Assembly: GCF_000801315.1 (NCBI RefSeq)
Contig: NZ_CP010054.1
Location: 2,914,001 to 2,978,000, forward strand
Direction: 5' to 3'
DNA from: Hymenobacter sp. DG25B
GTDB lineage: Bacteria; Bacteroidota; Bacteroidia; Cytophagales; Hymenobacteraceae
DNA length: 64,000 nucleotides
Under the pieces are notes generated by a model. That model saw only the letters and a list, made by a program, of their open reading frames with translations, was not told the DNA's origin and searched no databases. This document shows positions 45,977-54,105 of the stretch, one piece after another. How positions within the stretch are numbered: the first letter of the stretch is position 1; each line of letters starts with the position of its first letter. The position numbers and the translations under genes were made by a program.

Positions 45977-46005
45977 CAAAGGTACGGGTTTGTAGATTGA
46001 AGCAA
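45977..46005 (-). promoter_or_regulatory. Bacteroidota promoter of the ABC-F gene
   Basis: The minus strand reads TTG (46003-46005), an 18-base spacer, then TACCTTTG followed by C (45977-45984). It interlocks with the plus-strand promoter at 45989-46019. Confidence 0.7.
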
Positions 46006-46019
46006 CTAGGCTAACTTTG
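45989..46019 (+). promoter_or_regulatory. Bacteroidota promoter of the small AT-rich gene
   Basis: TTTG (45989-45992), exactly 19 bases, then TAACTTTG (46012-46019): a full match to the consensus. The start codon of the small membrane-protein gene is 30 bases downstream. It overlaps the ABC-F promoter. Confidence 0.7.
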
Positions 46020-46048
46020 GCTACTGTTTAATCGTCATGCAATAACCT

Positions 46049-46378
46049 ATGTGGACTCTTATTGAGGGAATATGTATTGGGTTTCTAAATATCCCACCTC
46101 TCATGAAATATTTAGTAGCTCCTAGTATATTTTCTACCTTAGATGTAATACTAGTATATATAACTGCTTATTTCTCTCGAAAAAAACAGTTCAAGCAGGC
46201 AACTGCATTAGCCTTATCTGAGAACATGAATGAAGGAGAATTTGATGATCTTTTGAATCAATATATTACCCCAAGCCCCCCTTTTGGCATTGCAGTTATT
46301 ATGTTTGTAAGACAATATATAACTATTTCTGTTTTAGGCTTCATAATAAGCATCATTAAAAGCTATTTTTTTAGTTAA
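46049..46378 (+). CDS. Small AT-rich membrane protein of unknown function
   Basis: 109 residues with two or three hydrophobic segments (about 22-42 and 76-107) separated by a charged loop (KKQFKQATALALSENMNEGEFDDLLNQY). I recognise no family. It is much more AT-rich than the flanking genes, with codon use to match, which suggests recent acquisition. A consensus promoter precedes it, so it is likely expressed. It could be a small toxin-like or regulatory membrane protein, but the sequence gives no proof. Confidence 0.6.
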   Translation: MWTLIEGICIGFLNIPPLMKYLVAPSIFSTLDVILVYITAYFSRKKQFKQATALALSENMNEGEFDDLLNQYITPSPPFGIAVIMFVRQYITISVLGFIISIIKSYFFS

Positions 46379-46480
46379 ATCGTCTTATTAACAAAATTCG
46401 GTCGATAGCCTGTATTCCTAACACTGTGGATATTGAGTTAGGCACGCGTTATGAAAACGCAACTTTGTTTATAGTTTTTC

Positions 46481-47020
46481 ATGTATAAATACCTCCTGCC
46501 GCTCCCCCTCCTACTCACCTTCGCCAGCTGCCGTTCTACAGAACAGGAATCAGACAATGGCGGCACTACGGAAACCGTACCCGCCGCCGTGAAGGGCGAA
46601 GTTTCCACCACCGAAACCGTAGGCGAAACCGGCCGCAACCACGCCTACATCAAGCGCTTTTATCAGGACAAAGGCCGCTACTACGTCACTGCGGACTACA
46701 TCCAGTTCCTGAACGGCGAAGCGGCCATAGCCGCCGCCAGACGCAAAGGCGACGCTGAGCTGACTGTACAGAACGGTGACACTACCTATGCCATTTTCAA
46801 CGATTACTACATCGTGAATGACGATGCGCGCCAGCGCACTTTTCCGCTCAGCGAGCAGGCCGTTATCACTCTCTGGGACCGTACTACCGAATTGCAGCAG
46901 ACCACGATAACGCCTGCTCAATTACAGGCCAGAAACCCGGAGCTGCTCAGCGCCACGCCTTTTATCATCGAAACAAAGCAAGGCGTAGTAACCAGCCTGA
47001 CGGAGCAGTATATTCCTTAA
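46481..47020 (+). CDS. Putative lipoprotein of unknown function
   Basis: 179 residues with a signal peptide and lipobox (LLLTFASC), followed by a Glu/Thr-rich linker. The mature domain contains NHAYIKRFYQDKGRYYVTADYI, FLNGEAAIAAARRKGD and TTYAIFNDYYIVNDDARQ. I recognise no catalytic motif. The gene is convergent with the next lipoprotein gene, with six bases between the stops. The start is the ATG at 46481. Confidence 0.75.
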   Translation: MYKYLLPLPLLLTFASCRSTEQESDNGGTTETVPAAVKGEVSTTETVGETGRNHAYIKRFYQDKGRYYVTADYIQFLNGEAAIAAARRKGDAELTVQNGDTTYAIFNDYYIVNDDARQRTFPLSEQAVITLWDRTTELQQTTITPAQLQARNPELLSATPFIIETKQGVVTSLTEQYIP

Positions 47021-47026
47021 ACCAGC

Positions 47027-47602
47027 CTAGCGGTTGTAGAGCACATCAAAGCGGCCATCTGTTAGCTCGATGGTGCGCCCGGCATTCGTCGTTTCGTCCA
47101 GGCGGCCTTCAAACGTACCGGATACGATGGATTGCACGGTATCTATTTTTGTAATAGTGATGGTAGTAGCCCCGTTGAGCAAACTCTGGTACGCAACCCC
47201 GCCGAATTCATTATCAGTGAAGGAAAGCTGATTATTTACGTGCCCGCCGTTGCTTTTTGGCACTGCCAGCCGGGCCGGATATACCCCTGGTCCCCCGAGA
47301 GAATCGACCGTAAGTACAAACGCCTGATTTAGGCGGGTGCCGGTGCGGTAGGCACTGATCTGTAAATTCAGCGTCCCATCGGGGTTGCGGTATGCGGAGG
47401 CCTCTACCTGGTTATCGGCGCAGCCGTAGATGCCGCACACCCGGCCGGCCGGTACCCACACCCCGCCAAACACCCGGAACCCCAGCGTCTCGGCGCCGGT
47501 AGTGGTAGCCGCCGGCAGCTCAGCCTTAGGGTCAGCGCCTGATTTTTTGCAGCTCTGGAAGGGCAGTGCAGCAAGCAGAACAAGGTAAGGCAGGATTTTC
47601 AT
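47027..47602 (-). CDS. Putative lipoprotein, DUF6252-like
   Basis: 191 residues with a lipobox (LPFQSC) and a Lys/Ala-rich linker. The beta-rich mature part contains FGGVWVPAGRVCGIYGCADN with two cysteines that could form a disulfide, then LNLQISAYR and a terminal GRTIELTDGRFDVLY. The layout resembles DUF6252 lipoproteins of Bacteroidota; the similarity is judged by eye. A 16-bp hairpin sits 24 bases upstream of the start (47627-47671). Confidence 0.68.
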   Translation of the reverse strand: MKILPYLVLLAALPFQSCKKSGADPKAELPAATTTGAETLGFRVFGGVWVPAGRVCGIYGCADNQVEASAYRNPDGTLNLQISAYRTGTRLNQAFVLTVDSLGGPGVYPARLAVPKSNGGHVNNQLSFTDNEFGGVAYQSLLNGATTITITKIDTVQSIVSGTFEGRLDETTNAGRTIELTDGRFDVLYNR

Positions 47603-47626
47603 AGCGGTGATTTGAACCAGGTGCCC

Positions 47627-47671
47627 GCTGTTCCCATACGCTACGAAGTAAACGCAGCGTATGGGAACAGC
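47627..47671. promoter_or_regulatory. Inverted repeat upstream of the DUF6252-like gene
   Basis: Perfect 16-bp arms GCTGTTCCCATACGCT (47627-47642) and complement (47656-47671) around a 13-base centre. No T-run follows on the minus strand, so a plain terminator is less likely than a 5' UTR structure, an operator or a repeat element. Confidence 0.45.
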
Positions 47672-47760
47672 AGACGCAGGCTTTCATTTCTGCGGCCTAG
47701 CACTTTCAAAGTGCGTAAATAGTGCCAAGATGATATGAATCGCAGAAATACAGGGCCACA

Positions 47761-49392
47761 TTAGCCCACAAACGGCTTGCGAAACTCTGGGGCCACCCGC
47801 TTCTTGGAGGCCTGCTCATAAGCATACGCCAGAGTCAGCAAGGCCGGCTCCTGATACGCGCCGGCCACAAACGACAGCCCAACCGGCAAGCCGTGGGCGT
47901 GGCCCATGGGCACGGTAATGTGCGGGTAACCAGCCATGGCGGCCGGGCCGGAAAAGCCCGGACCGGGCCAGTAGTCGCCGTTTATCAGGTCGATGCAGGG
48001 CGCGGGGGCGTTGGTAATGCCGATGATGGCAGTGAGCTTGTTGTCGCGCAGGATAGAGTCCAGGGCCTTGCGGGAGCCGTTCTGCGACTTGCTGAGGGCC
48101 GCTTTGTATTTGGGGCTATCCAGACCGTCCAGCTTCTCCGAGGCTTCCAGAATTTCCTGCTGGAAGAAAGGCATGGATTTGTCCTTGTTCTGCTTGTTGA
48201 AGGCAATAACATCGGCCAGGGTTTTCACGGGAGCCCCGGCAGTGGCCAGGTACTTGTTTACGCCGTCTTTGAACTCATACAAGAGCACGTCGTACTCGGC
48301 GGAGCCCAGCGGATCGGTCTGCTTTTGCACTTCTACTTCTACCACGGTGGCTCCCTGCGCTTTCAGGAATTCTACCGCCTCTTTCAGCAGCGCTACGGCA
48401 TCGTTGGTGCCGGTCAGGTGGCTTTTCTCTACCCCAATGCGCTTGCCTTTCAGGCCGTTGGCATCCAGGAATTTGGTATAGTCGGCCTGCAGCTTGCCGG
48501 CACTTTGCTGGGTTATGGGGTCGGCGGCATCGGGGCCGGCCAGAGCGGAGAGCAGAATGGCGGCGTCGCGGACGGTGCGCGTCATGGGGCCGGCCGTGTC
48601 CTGGCTGGCAGAAATGGGGATGATGCCCGTGCGGCTGAGCAGGCCCACCGTAGGTTTAATGCCCACCAGGCCACTGCAGGAAGACGGCGACACTACGGAA
48701 CCGTCGGTTTCGGTACCAATGGCTACGGCGCAGAGGTTGGCAGAGGCCGCCGCGCCCGAGCCGGCGCTGGAGCCGCTGGGGGTGCGGTCCAGAATATACG
48801 GGTTGCGGGTTTGGCCACCCACTGCGCTCCAGCCGCTGGTAGAGCGCGTGGAGCGGAAGTTGGCCCACTCGCTCAGGTTGGTTTTGCCCAGGATTACGGC
48901 CCCGGCTTCGCGCAGCTTCTTGATAATGAAGGCATCCTGCGAGGCTTTGTGGCCGGCCAGTGCCAGGGCCCCGGCGGTGGTGGGCTGCTGGTCGGCGGTG
49001 TTAATGTTGTCTTTCACCAGCACTGGAATGCCGTGCAGAGGGCCGCGCACTTTGCCGTTTTTGCGCTCCTGGTCCATCTGATCAGCAATTTTGAGGGCAT
49101 CGGGGTTGGTGATGAGCACGGAGCGCAGCGTGGGGCCGCTGCGGTCAATGGCCTCAATGCGCTTCAGATACAGCTCCGTAATTCCCCGCGAAGTGAGCTG
49201 GCCGCTGCCCATCTTCTCCTGCAGGTCGTTGATGGTGGCTTCCTGTAATTCAAAACTATCGGCGGCGTTGTCGGCCGCGTCGGGGGCGCCGGCCTTTTTT
49301 TCCTTGGTTTCCGGGGCGCAGGCACCCAACGAGAAAGTGGAAAGGGCTACACTGGCCAGGCCGCTATTACGCAGAAATATTCTTCGGTTCAT
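47761..49392 (-). CDS. Amidase (amidase signature family), exported
   Basis: 543 residues. The N-terminus carries NRRIFLRNSGLASVALSTFS and LGACAP, a Tat-like twin-arginine signal with a lipobox, so the enzyme is probably an envelope lipoprotein. The Ser-cisSer-Lys triad is readable: lysine in PVLVKDNINT, cis-serine in SGSSAGSGAAASANL, and the nucleophile region in GTETDGSVVSPSSCSG. It hydrolyses an amide of unknown identity. The ATG at 49392 is the start. The DUF2256 gene ends 99 bases upstream on the same strand. Confidence 0.92.
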   Translation of the reverse strand: MNRRIFLRNSGLASVALSTFSLGACAPETKEKKAGAPDAADNAADSFELQEATINDLQEKMGSGQLTSRGITELYLKRIEAIDRSGPTLRSVLITNPDALKIADQMDQERKNGKVRGPLHGIPVLVKDNINTADQQPTTAGALALAGHKASQDAFIIKKLREAGAVILGKTNLSEWANFRSTRSTSGWSAVGGQTRNPYILDRTPSGSSAGSGAAASANLCAVAIGTETDGSVVSPSSCSGLVGIKPTVGLLSRTGIIPISASQDTAGPMTRTVRDAAILLSALAGPDAADPITQQSAGKLQADYTKFLDANGLKGKRIGVEKSHLTGTNDAVALLKEAVEFLKAQGATVVEVEVQKQTDPLGSAEYDVLLYEFKDGVNKYLATAGAPVKTLADVIAFNKQNKDKSMPFFQQEILEASEKLDGLDSPKYKAALSKSQNGSRKALDSILRDNKLTAIIGITNAPAPCIDLINGDYWPGPGFSGPAAMAGYPHITVPMGHAHGLPVGLSFVAGAYQEPALLTLAYAYEQASKKRVAPEFRKPFVG

Positions 49393-49491
49393 TGGTCGAT
49401 TTTTGCTGGTAAGTTAGCCCTGTACATTGGACTTTTCCAGCGTTTTAGCAGGAATAAAAGACCCAGGAAAAATCTACTGCTGTGCGGCTTG

Positions 49492-49680
49492 CTACTGGCG
49501 CTTGGGCAGGCCGCTGCCGGCACTATCTGCTGGCGGTTTGAGACGATTGCGCTGGCACTTCTCCCCGCAGTATTTTACCGCTTCCCAGCTAGCCTGCCAC
49601 TTCTTGCGCCAGGCAAAGGGCCGGCCACAGGTTACACATATTTTAGTGGGCAGGTCGCTTTTACTGCGGGCTTTGGGCAT
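49492..49680 (-). CDS. DUF2256 small zinc-finger-like protein
   Basis: 62 residues. Four cysteines in CVTCGRPFAWRKKW and VKYCGEKCQRNR form a likely zinc site, the DUF2256 pattern. The function is unknown. It begins 2 bases after the stop of the large DUF748-like gene, so it is the end of that transcript. An antisense frame over this region (49427-49852) has no support. Confidence 0.85.
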   Translation of the reverse strand: MPKARSKSDLPTKICVTCGRPFAWRKKWQASWEAVKYCGEKCQRNRLKPPADSAGSGLPKRQ

Positions 49681-49682
49681 GG

Positions 49683-51944
49683 TTATTTACTGCCTTCTAA
49701 CGATACCCGTTTGCTTTCCACCGGCTGTCCTCCCTTGCCCATGGCGGGCATTGTTTTCGGCGCGGGGGTGGCCTCACTCATCTTTTTGGCCAGCTTGTCC
49801 GGCACGCCCATGCTGTTCAGCATACCACTCACCAGCCCCTGCTGCCAGATAGCAAATACCGACATCCGCAGGTTGCGCTTCGATTGGATAGTGCCGGGCT
49901 TCAGGGCCTCATTACTTTGGCGGGGGTTATTGTCCCGGATAACCAGGGCATTGGCCACCTTAGAGCCAACTTTGGTTACCAACGTGGAGTGGGCCTCCCC
50001 TCCTTTCAGAGATAAAAAAGCCACTTTTAAATCAGAGTAAGCCGCTTTCATGGTACCCTCCACCCCCTGTCGGTCCACCACCATGGCAAAATCGACCTGC
50101 TTTACGCGGCCACTGGAAAATTTGAGTGAGCGGGATGATTCGGTAATCGAGTTCAGAATACTAAATGGTGCCGGACCAAACGTACCTACAATGCGGTGGC
50201 GGCCATTGGGCTGCAGCAAGGGAACATAGGCCGTGGCGCGCACAAAGCTGCGGCGCTGAAACCACGCACTGGCCTGCACTACAGCGGGCTGCGCGGCGCG
50301 GCCAGAGCCGGCTACAGTGTTAAGGTTGCGAATAGTGCCATTGAGCTGGGTAACGCTGGTGCGCGAAGGCTGCGGGCTGCGCAGGGCCCGGTACACAAAA
50401 AACAAATTGCCTTTCTGCAGCTGCAGCAGCCGGATATCTAGGGGGAAGGGCAGCTCCTTTAGTTTTTCGGGCGTTACCAGCGACGGTTTTTGGCTGATAG
50501 GGTAGCGCCCATCACCGGCCAGGTGCAGCAGCGGGTTTTGCACCACCAGCTTGCGGGCGCGCACCACGCCCTGGTGCTGAAGGGCAGCAAAGTTGAGCCC
50601 CGAGGCGCGCACCACCGGCACCTGCACCGTAATGTGCGACACTTGGTGGCCTTTGCGCCGGGCCATAGCAGCCAGCGGCATGGTAGGAGCCAGTTTTGTA
50701 CGGGTGATGGTCAGTTGCTGCTGCGCCGTGTTCAGCGTCAGCCCCTGATAAGTCAGCTTGTAATAAGGCGCATCAATAGCTACCGAGCCCGGCCCGGTGC
50801 TGAGCTGCCAGGAACGGGCATACAGCACCCGCGCGGGGTTGCGGGCACTGGCCGCATCTACCCGGATAGCCTTGCCCTGCAGCGACACGTTTTTGGCCTG
50901 TGGTGCCGTTGCCAGGCCTTTTACCTGCACTTTGGCGCCGGCCACCACCAGACTTTGCAGCGAAACCCGGGTAAGCGCCGACAGCAGCTGGTGCAAGGGC
51001 GCGGGAGAAACCCGCGGCGCTACCACTACTACCTCGGGACGCATGAGCCGCAGCGTATCGGCCTGGAACTGCTGCCGGGCTAGTTGGGCAGCCTGCAGCC
51101 CCGTGAGCACCAGTTGGGGCAGCTGCAGCGCTATGCGGGCTGTGCGGCTCTGTTGGTTGCTGATGGGCTGCAAGGGGATAATGCGCACAGAATCGACCTG
51201 CAGCTGCTGGGTTTGGGAGGTAAACCGGGTATGGGCCACCTGCACGCGGTGCCCGGCTGCGCGGGCCTGCAGGCCGACCAGCTGCAGCGCAAGCTGGGCG
51301 GCGTAGCCAATGCGCTGCGTATCAGCCGCGCCGGCCCGGCTCAGGAGAATATCCCGGGCCGAAAAGTCGCCTCTTTTTAAATGGATGGAGTCCTGTTGGC
51401 TGATTTGGTACGCCAGCTGCACCCGTTGTAAACCCAGGTAGCCCAGCCGCAGCCCCGGCACCCGCGTGGGCAAACGGGTATGCATTGACGCAGCGGCCTG
51501 TTCTGACGCGGGCCAGGCACCCGAATTCAACCGCACCGCGCTAATCAGCAAACTATCTATGGGCACCTGCTGCCGGCGTAGCAGCTGCCAGAGGCCCACG
51601 CCGGCCACGCGCACCCGGCCCACATCCAGCGTGAGGACGGGCAGCTTACTGGCCACGGCCGTACGGGTGCGCAGCCGAATGCCCTGCACATCGAGCACGC
51701 CGTGCCACAGATTAGTGTGCAGAGTGTTGATGTGCAGCTGGTAGCGGCCGTGGGTGCGGGCGGCTACTTCCTGCTCGGCTTTGCGGCGTAACCAGGGGTC
51801 CAGGGCCAGCAGCAGAATGCCCACTAACACTGCCAGCACCACCAGAATCAGTCCCAGCCATTGCCACCATGCCCAGCGGCGGCGCGGCTCAGCCGGCCTG
51901 GGCGCGGGGGTATTTTTCAGAAATACAGGGGCAGAATCAAACAC
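49683..51944 (-). CDS. Large AsmA/DUF748-like envelope protein
   Basis: 753 residues from the GTG at 51944. A cytoplasmic Pro/Arg-rich start (RPAEPRRRWAWW) is followed by one membrane helix (LGLILVVLAVLVGILLLAL) and a long periplasmic region. That region consists of AsmA-like beta repeats: HINTLHTNLWHGVLDVQGIRL at the start and FATGRVKQVDFAMVVDRQG-like strands near the end. Proteins of this superfamily bridge the envelope and are linked to lipid transport; a precise role cannot be read. The open frame runs to 52139, but the upstream part is Cys/Arg-rich and unconvincing. It is followed at once by the DUF2256 gene. Confidence 0.8.
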   Translation of the reverse strand: MFDSAPVFLKNTPAPRPAEPRRRWAWWQWLGLILVVLAVLVGILLLALDPWLRRKAEQEVAARTHGRYQLHINTLHTNLWHGVLDVQGIRLRTRTAVASKLPVLTLDVGRVRVAGVGLWQLLRRQQVPIDSLLISAVRLNSGAWPASEQAAASMHTRLPTRVPGLRLGYLGLQRVQLAYQISQQDSIHLKRGDFSARDILLSRAGAADTQRIGYAAQLALQLVGLQARAAGHRVQVAHTRFTSQTQQLQVDSVRIIPLQPISNQQSRTARIALQLPQLVLTGLQAAQLARQQFQADTLRLMRPEVVVVAPRVSPAPLHQLLSALTRVSLQSLVVAGAKVQVKGLATAPQAKNVSLQGKAIRVDAASARNPARVLYARSWQLSTGPGSVAIDAPYYKLTYQGLTLNTAQQQLTITRTKLAPTMPLAAMARRKGHQVSHITVQVPVVRASGLNFAALQHQGVVRARKLVVQNPLLHLAGDGRYPISQKPSLVTPEKLKELPFPLDIRLLQLQKGNLFFVYRALRSPQPSRTSVTQLNGTIRNLNTVAGSGRAAQPAVVQASAWFQRRSFVRATAYVPLLQPNGRHRIVGTFGPAPFSILNSITESSRSLKFSSGRVKQVDFAMVVDRQGVEGTMKAAYSDLKVAFLSLKGGEAHSTLVTKVGSKVANALVIRDNNPRQSNEALKPGTIQSKRNLRMSVFAIWQQGLVSGMLNSMGVPDKLAKKMSEATPAPKTMPAMGKGGQPVESKRVSLEGSK

Positions 51945-52410
51945 AGATAACGGACCGGCAGCAGAGAGTCGAAAACAAAGCCCCGGCACTAGCCGGCAGC
52001 GGCAGGTAATCAACGAAAGGAAGGCCTGAAGGTTTGCACCCAGCACGTTGCGCTTACGCCCGGCCTGCCCTGGCGCCCCGCGGGAAGCCCTGCCGGCACT
52101 GCCTGGCGCTACCGGCAGGGCAATGCTGCGCTTTGCCACGCCGCAACGCCTACCTTAGCACTCAGGCAGCACCCGGCTTATACCATTCCGGGCAGGCAGC
52201 GGTTTTAGTGGAAGCCGGAAACCGGGCCTGGCGCACACGGTCTTAATTTTTCTTTAGCGGCCGCCGCGCCCAGCCGTATGCTGCCTAAGGCTGGATGAAC
52301 TTCCGGCAGCACAATTCTGCTCCCCGCAAGTTTTAATTATCCGTAGCGCTGCATATTGCCTTATTGTTGCTTTTATTCGATTGTTGAATTCTGTGTATGC
52401 TCCGAATCTA
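51945..52410. other. Intergenic region between divergent genes
   Basis: About 465 bases with no convincing gene. It should hold the promoters of the DUF748-like gene (minus) and the 2H phosphoesterase gene (plus). A TATCTGTG word on the minus strand, just upstream of the GTG at 51944, resembles a -7 element. The rest is GC-rich up to about 52320, then AT-richer. No strong hairpin or repeat is seen. Confidence 0.4.
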
Positions 52411-53061
52411 ATGGCCGTTTCAGTTCCAACTCCCTGGCAGGAAAGACGTTCTAAACAGGCGCCGGCAGTTCCCTCCGCTGCCGCCAACCGCCCGATGCTC
52501 GCCATAACTTCCCTGCTAAACCCGCAAAGCGCGGCCCGCATCAATACCATCATCAAAAGCCTGGAGGCGGAGTTTGGGCTGGATGACGTGCAGGCCACGC
52601 CCGACCCCCACATTACTTACCAGCTGGCCGGAGTGCGCAAGTTGTCTATGCTGAAAGCGGTGCTGCAGGACGTAGCCCGCCATACCCAGCCTTTTTCCGC
52701 TTTCACCACCGGCCTAGGCGTGTTTCCGGGCCCTAACCCGGTTATTTACATTCCGGTGCTGCGCTGCGATGCCCTCAACGACCTGCACCGGCGCATCTTA
52801 AAAGCCACCGCGCCGCTCTGCCTGCGCACCGATAAGTTCAGCGGGCCCGACTGCTGGCTACCGCATATTTCCCTGGCCCTGCACGATACCACCCCCGATT
52901 TGCTGGGCCCGGTGCTGCAGTACCTCAATCAGCAAACCTTCAACCTGCGTCTCACCATTAACAACCTCACCATTCTGCGGCAGGAAGGCGACTTATTTGT
53001 GCAGGAAAAAAACTTTTCCTTTGCCGGCCACAAGCAGCATAAAACGCCGCTGCTGTTTTAA
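52411..53061 (+). CDS. 2H phosphoesterase / 2'-5' RNA ligase-like protein
   Basis: 216 residues. Two HxT/S motifs define the 2H superfamily: H67-I-T69 in PDPHITYQL and H152-I-S154 in WLPHISLAL. They are spaced as in LigT-like and cyclic phosphodiesterase-like enzymes that cleave 2',3'-cyclic phosphates or join RNA ends. A non-conserved head of 28 residues precedes the fold. I chose the ATG at 52411; upstream TTG (52381) and GTG (52393) codons are in frame, and a later ATG at residue 29 is also possible. The biological substrate is unknown. Confidence 0.8.
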   Translation: MAVSVPTPWQERRSKQAPAVPSAAANRPMLAITSLLNPQSAARINTIIKSLEAEFGLDDVQATPDPHITYQLAGVRKLSMLKAVLQDVARHTQPFSAFTTGLGVFPGPNPVIYIPVLRCDALNDLHRRILKATAPLCLRTDKFSGPDCWLPHISLALHDTTPDLLGPVLQYLNQQTFNLRLTINNLTILRQEGDLFVQEKNFSFAGHKQHKTPLLF

Positions 53062-53154
53062 AACCACACAAGTCCGGTAGATTTTGCCGCCCGGCTGCGG
53101 TAATCTGCCCCTCCCCTCCGACCTTTACCCGCTCCAACCACCTTTCTCTTCTCT

Positions 53155-53613
53155 ATGTATCAAATCGTACTTCTGCTGCACTCCTGGACGCGCTGGCTGG
53201 TGCTCATTTTTGGCCTGATTGCTATTTTCCGTGCCCTGGGTGGCTGGCAGGGCCGCCGCCCCTGGACCGGGGCCGATAATGGCATGGGCGCCTCTTTTGT
53301 GGGCTCCATGCACCTGCAGCTGCTCCTGGGCCTGATTCTGTACATCACTGGCCCCCTCGGCATGAAAGCTTTTGAAGCGGGCAGCGCCGTGATGAAAGAC
53401 CCCGGCAGCCGTTTCTGGGCCGTAGAGCATCTGGTAGGCATGCTGCTGGCCGTCATCTGCGCGCAGGTGGGCCGGACGCTCTCCAAAAAAGCCACCGACC
53501 CCGTGCTGAAGCACAAGAAGGCCTTCACCTGGTTTCTGATTGCGCTGCTGCTGGTGCTGGTGATGATTCCGTGGGGCATCTGGAACCCGGCCCGCCCACT
53601 ATTCCGCTTTTAG
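53155..53613 (+). CDS. Four-helix membrane protein with conserved histidines
   Basis: 152 residues with four hydrophobic helices (about 3-28, 50-68, 88-107 and 121-142). Histidines H9, H53 and H92 sit within or at the edges of helices in LLLHSWTRWL, SMHLQLLLG and VEHLVGML, which would suit heme binding as in small cytochrome b-like proteins. That role is inference. The ATG at 53155 opens on the first helix. A terminator follows at 53642-53676. Confidence 0.7.
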   Translation: MYQIVLLLHSWTRWLVLIFGLIAIFRALGGWQGRRPWTGADNGMGASFVGSMHLQLLLGLILYITGPLGMKAFEAGSAVMKDPGSRFWAVEHLVGMLLAVICAQVGRTLSKKATDPVLKHKKAFTWFLIALLLVLVMIPWGIWNPARPLFRF

Positions 53614-53641
53614 CAAATAGTATATTTCGTGGCCGCTTACC

Positions 53642-53676
53642 AAGAGTTCTGCCAGTTTCAACTGCGCAGAACTCTT
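53642..53676 (+). terminator. Terminator of the four-helix membrane protein gene
   Basis: An 11-bp stem AAGAGTTCTGC and complement, with a smaller inner stem, followed by TTTGTTTTT, 28 bases after the stop. Confidence 0.75.
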
Positions 53677-53856
53677 TTGTTTTTCAGGTAGTTGCATTTA
53701 AAACAACGCACTAAATATATTTTATAAGATATATTATCTGTTTATAATTATAAGCAATGTCCCTATCTTTAGCCCCCCCGTATACAGCAGTAATATATTG
53801 CTGCAAAGTGCCTTTTGTAGCTTCTCTTCTAATCCTTGCCAGTCTCTCTATCCATC

Positions 53857-54036
53857 ATGGTTACTAAATCCCGGTATTCCCCCGAGGAGTTCCAGCAACA
53901 CATGGTTGTTCGGATCAGGGAATTGGAAAAGCACAAGGATGCCCGTTCCTATACACTTATGTTAGCGGTGCTGCGCCAAAACCTATTGGACATGCAGCGG
54001 GAAGCCAGCCCTATAACCCGTTCCAAACCTGCCTGA
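53857..54036 (+). CDS. Small hypothetical protein
   Basis: 59 residues, mostly helical (FQQHMVVRIRELEKHKDA then YTLMLAVLRQNLLDMQ) with mixed charge and no signal peptide. No family is recognised. It follows a 220-base AT-rich stretch that contains TATCTTTA at 53764-53771, a near-consensus -7 element. The ATG at 53857 is preferred; the frame is open to 53836. A long perfect hairpin terminates it. Coding status is likely but not certain at this length. Confidence 0.55.
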   Translation: MVTKSRYSPEEFQQHMVVRIRELEKHKDARSYTLMLAVLRQNLLDMQREASPITRSKPA

Positions 54037-54045
54037 TGCCGCAGG

Positions 54046-54102
54046 CTACGGATCTAAAAAAGGCCCGCTACTTCAGGTAGCGGGCCTTTTTTAGATCCGT
54101 AG
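54046..54102. terminator. Long bidirectional terminator
   Basis: A perfect 26-bp stem (54046-54071 with 54077-54102) and a 5-base loop TTCAG. The core AAAAAAGGCCCGCTAC gives T-runs in both directions. It lies between the small gene (plus) and the SDR gene (minus), whose stop codon is 4 bases away. Confidence 0.9.
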
Positions 54103-54105
54103 AGT

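Noticed and set aside
47893..49248. A long open frame of about 450 codons on the plus strand
   Set aside because: It is antisense to the amidase gene and its protein is low in complexity, rich in Gly, Ala and Val without a domain. It reflects high GC in the third codon position of the real gene.
49427..50040. Plus-strand frames between the amidase and DUF748-like genes
   Set aside because: They overlap the DUF2256 gene, which has four placed cysteines and sits 2 bases from its upstream neighbour.
52034..52246. Plus-strand frame of 70 codons in the intergenic region
   Set aside because: It is rich in Arg, Pro and Cys with no hydrophobic core, and typical of chance frames in GC-rich DNA.
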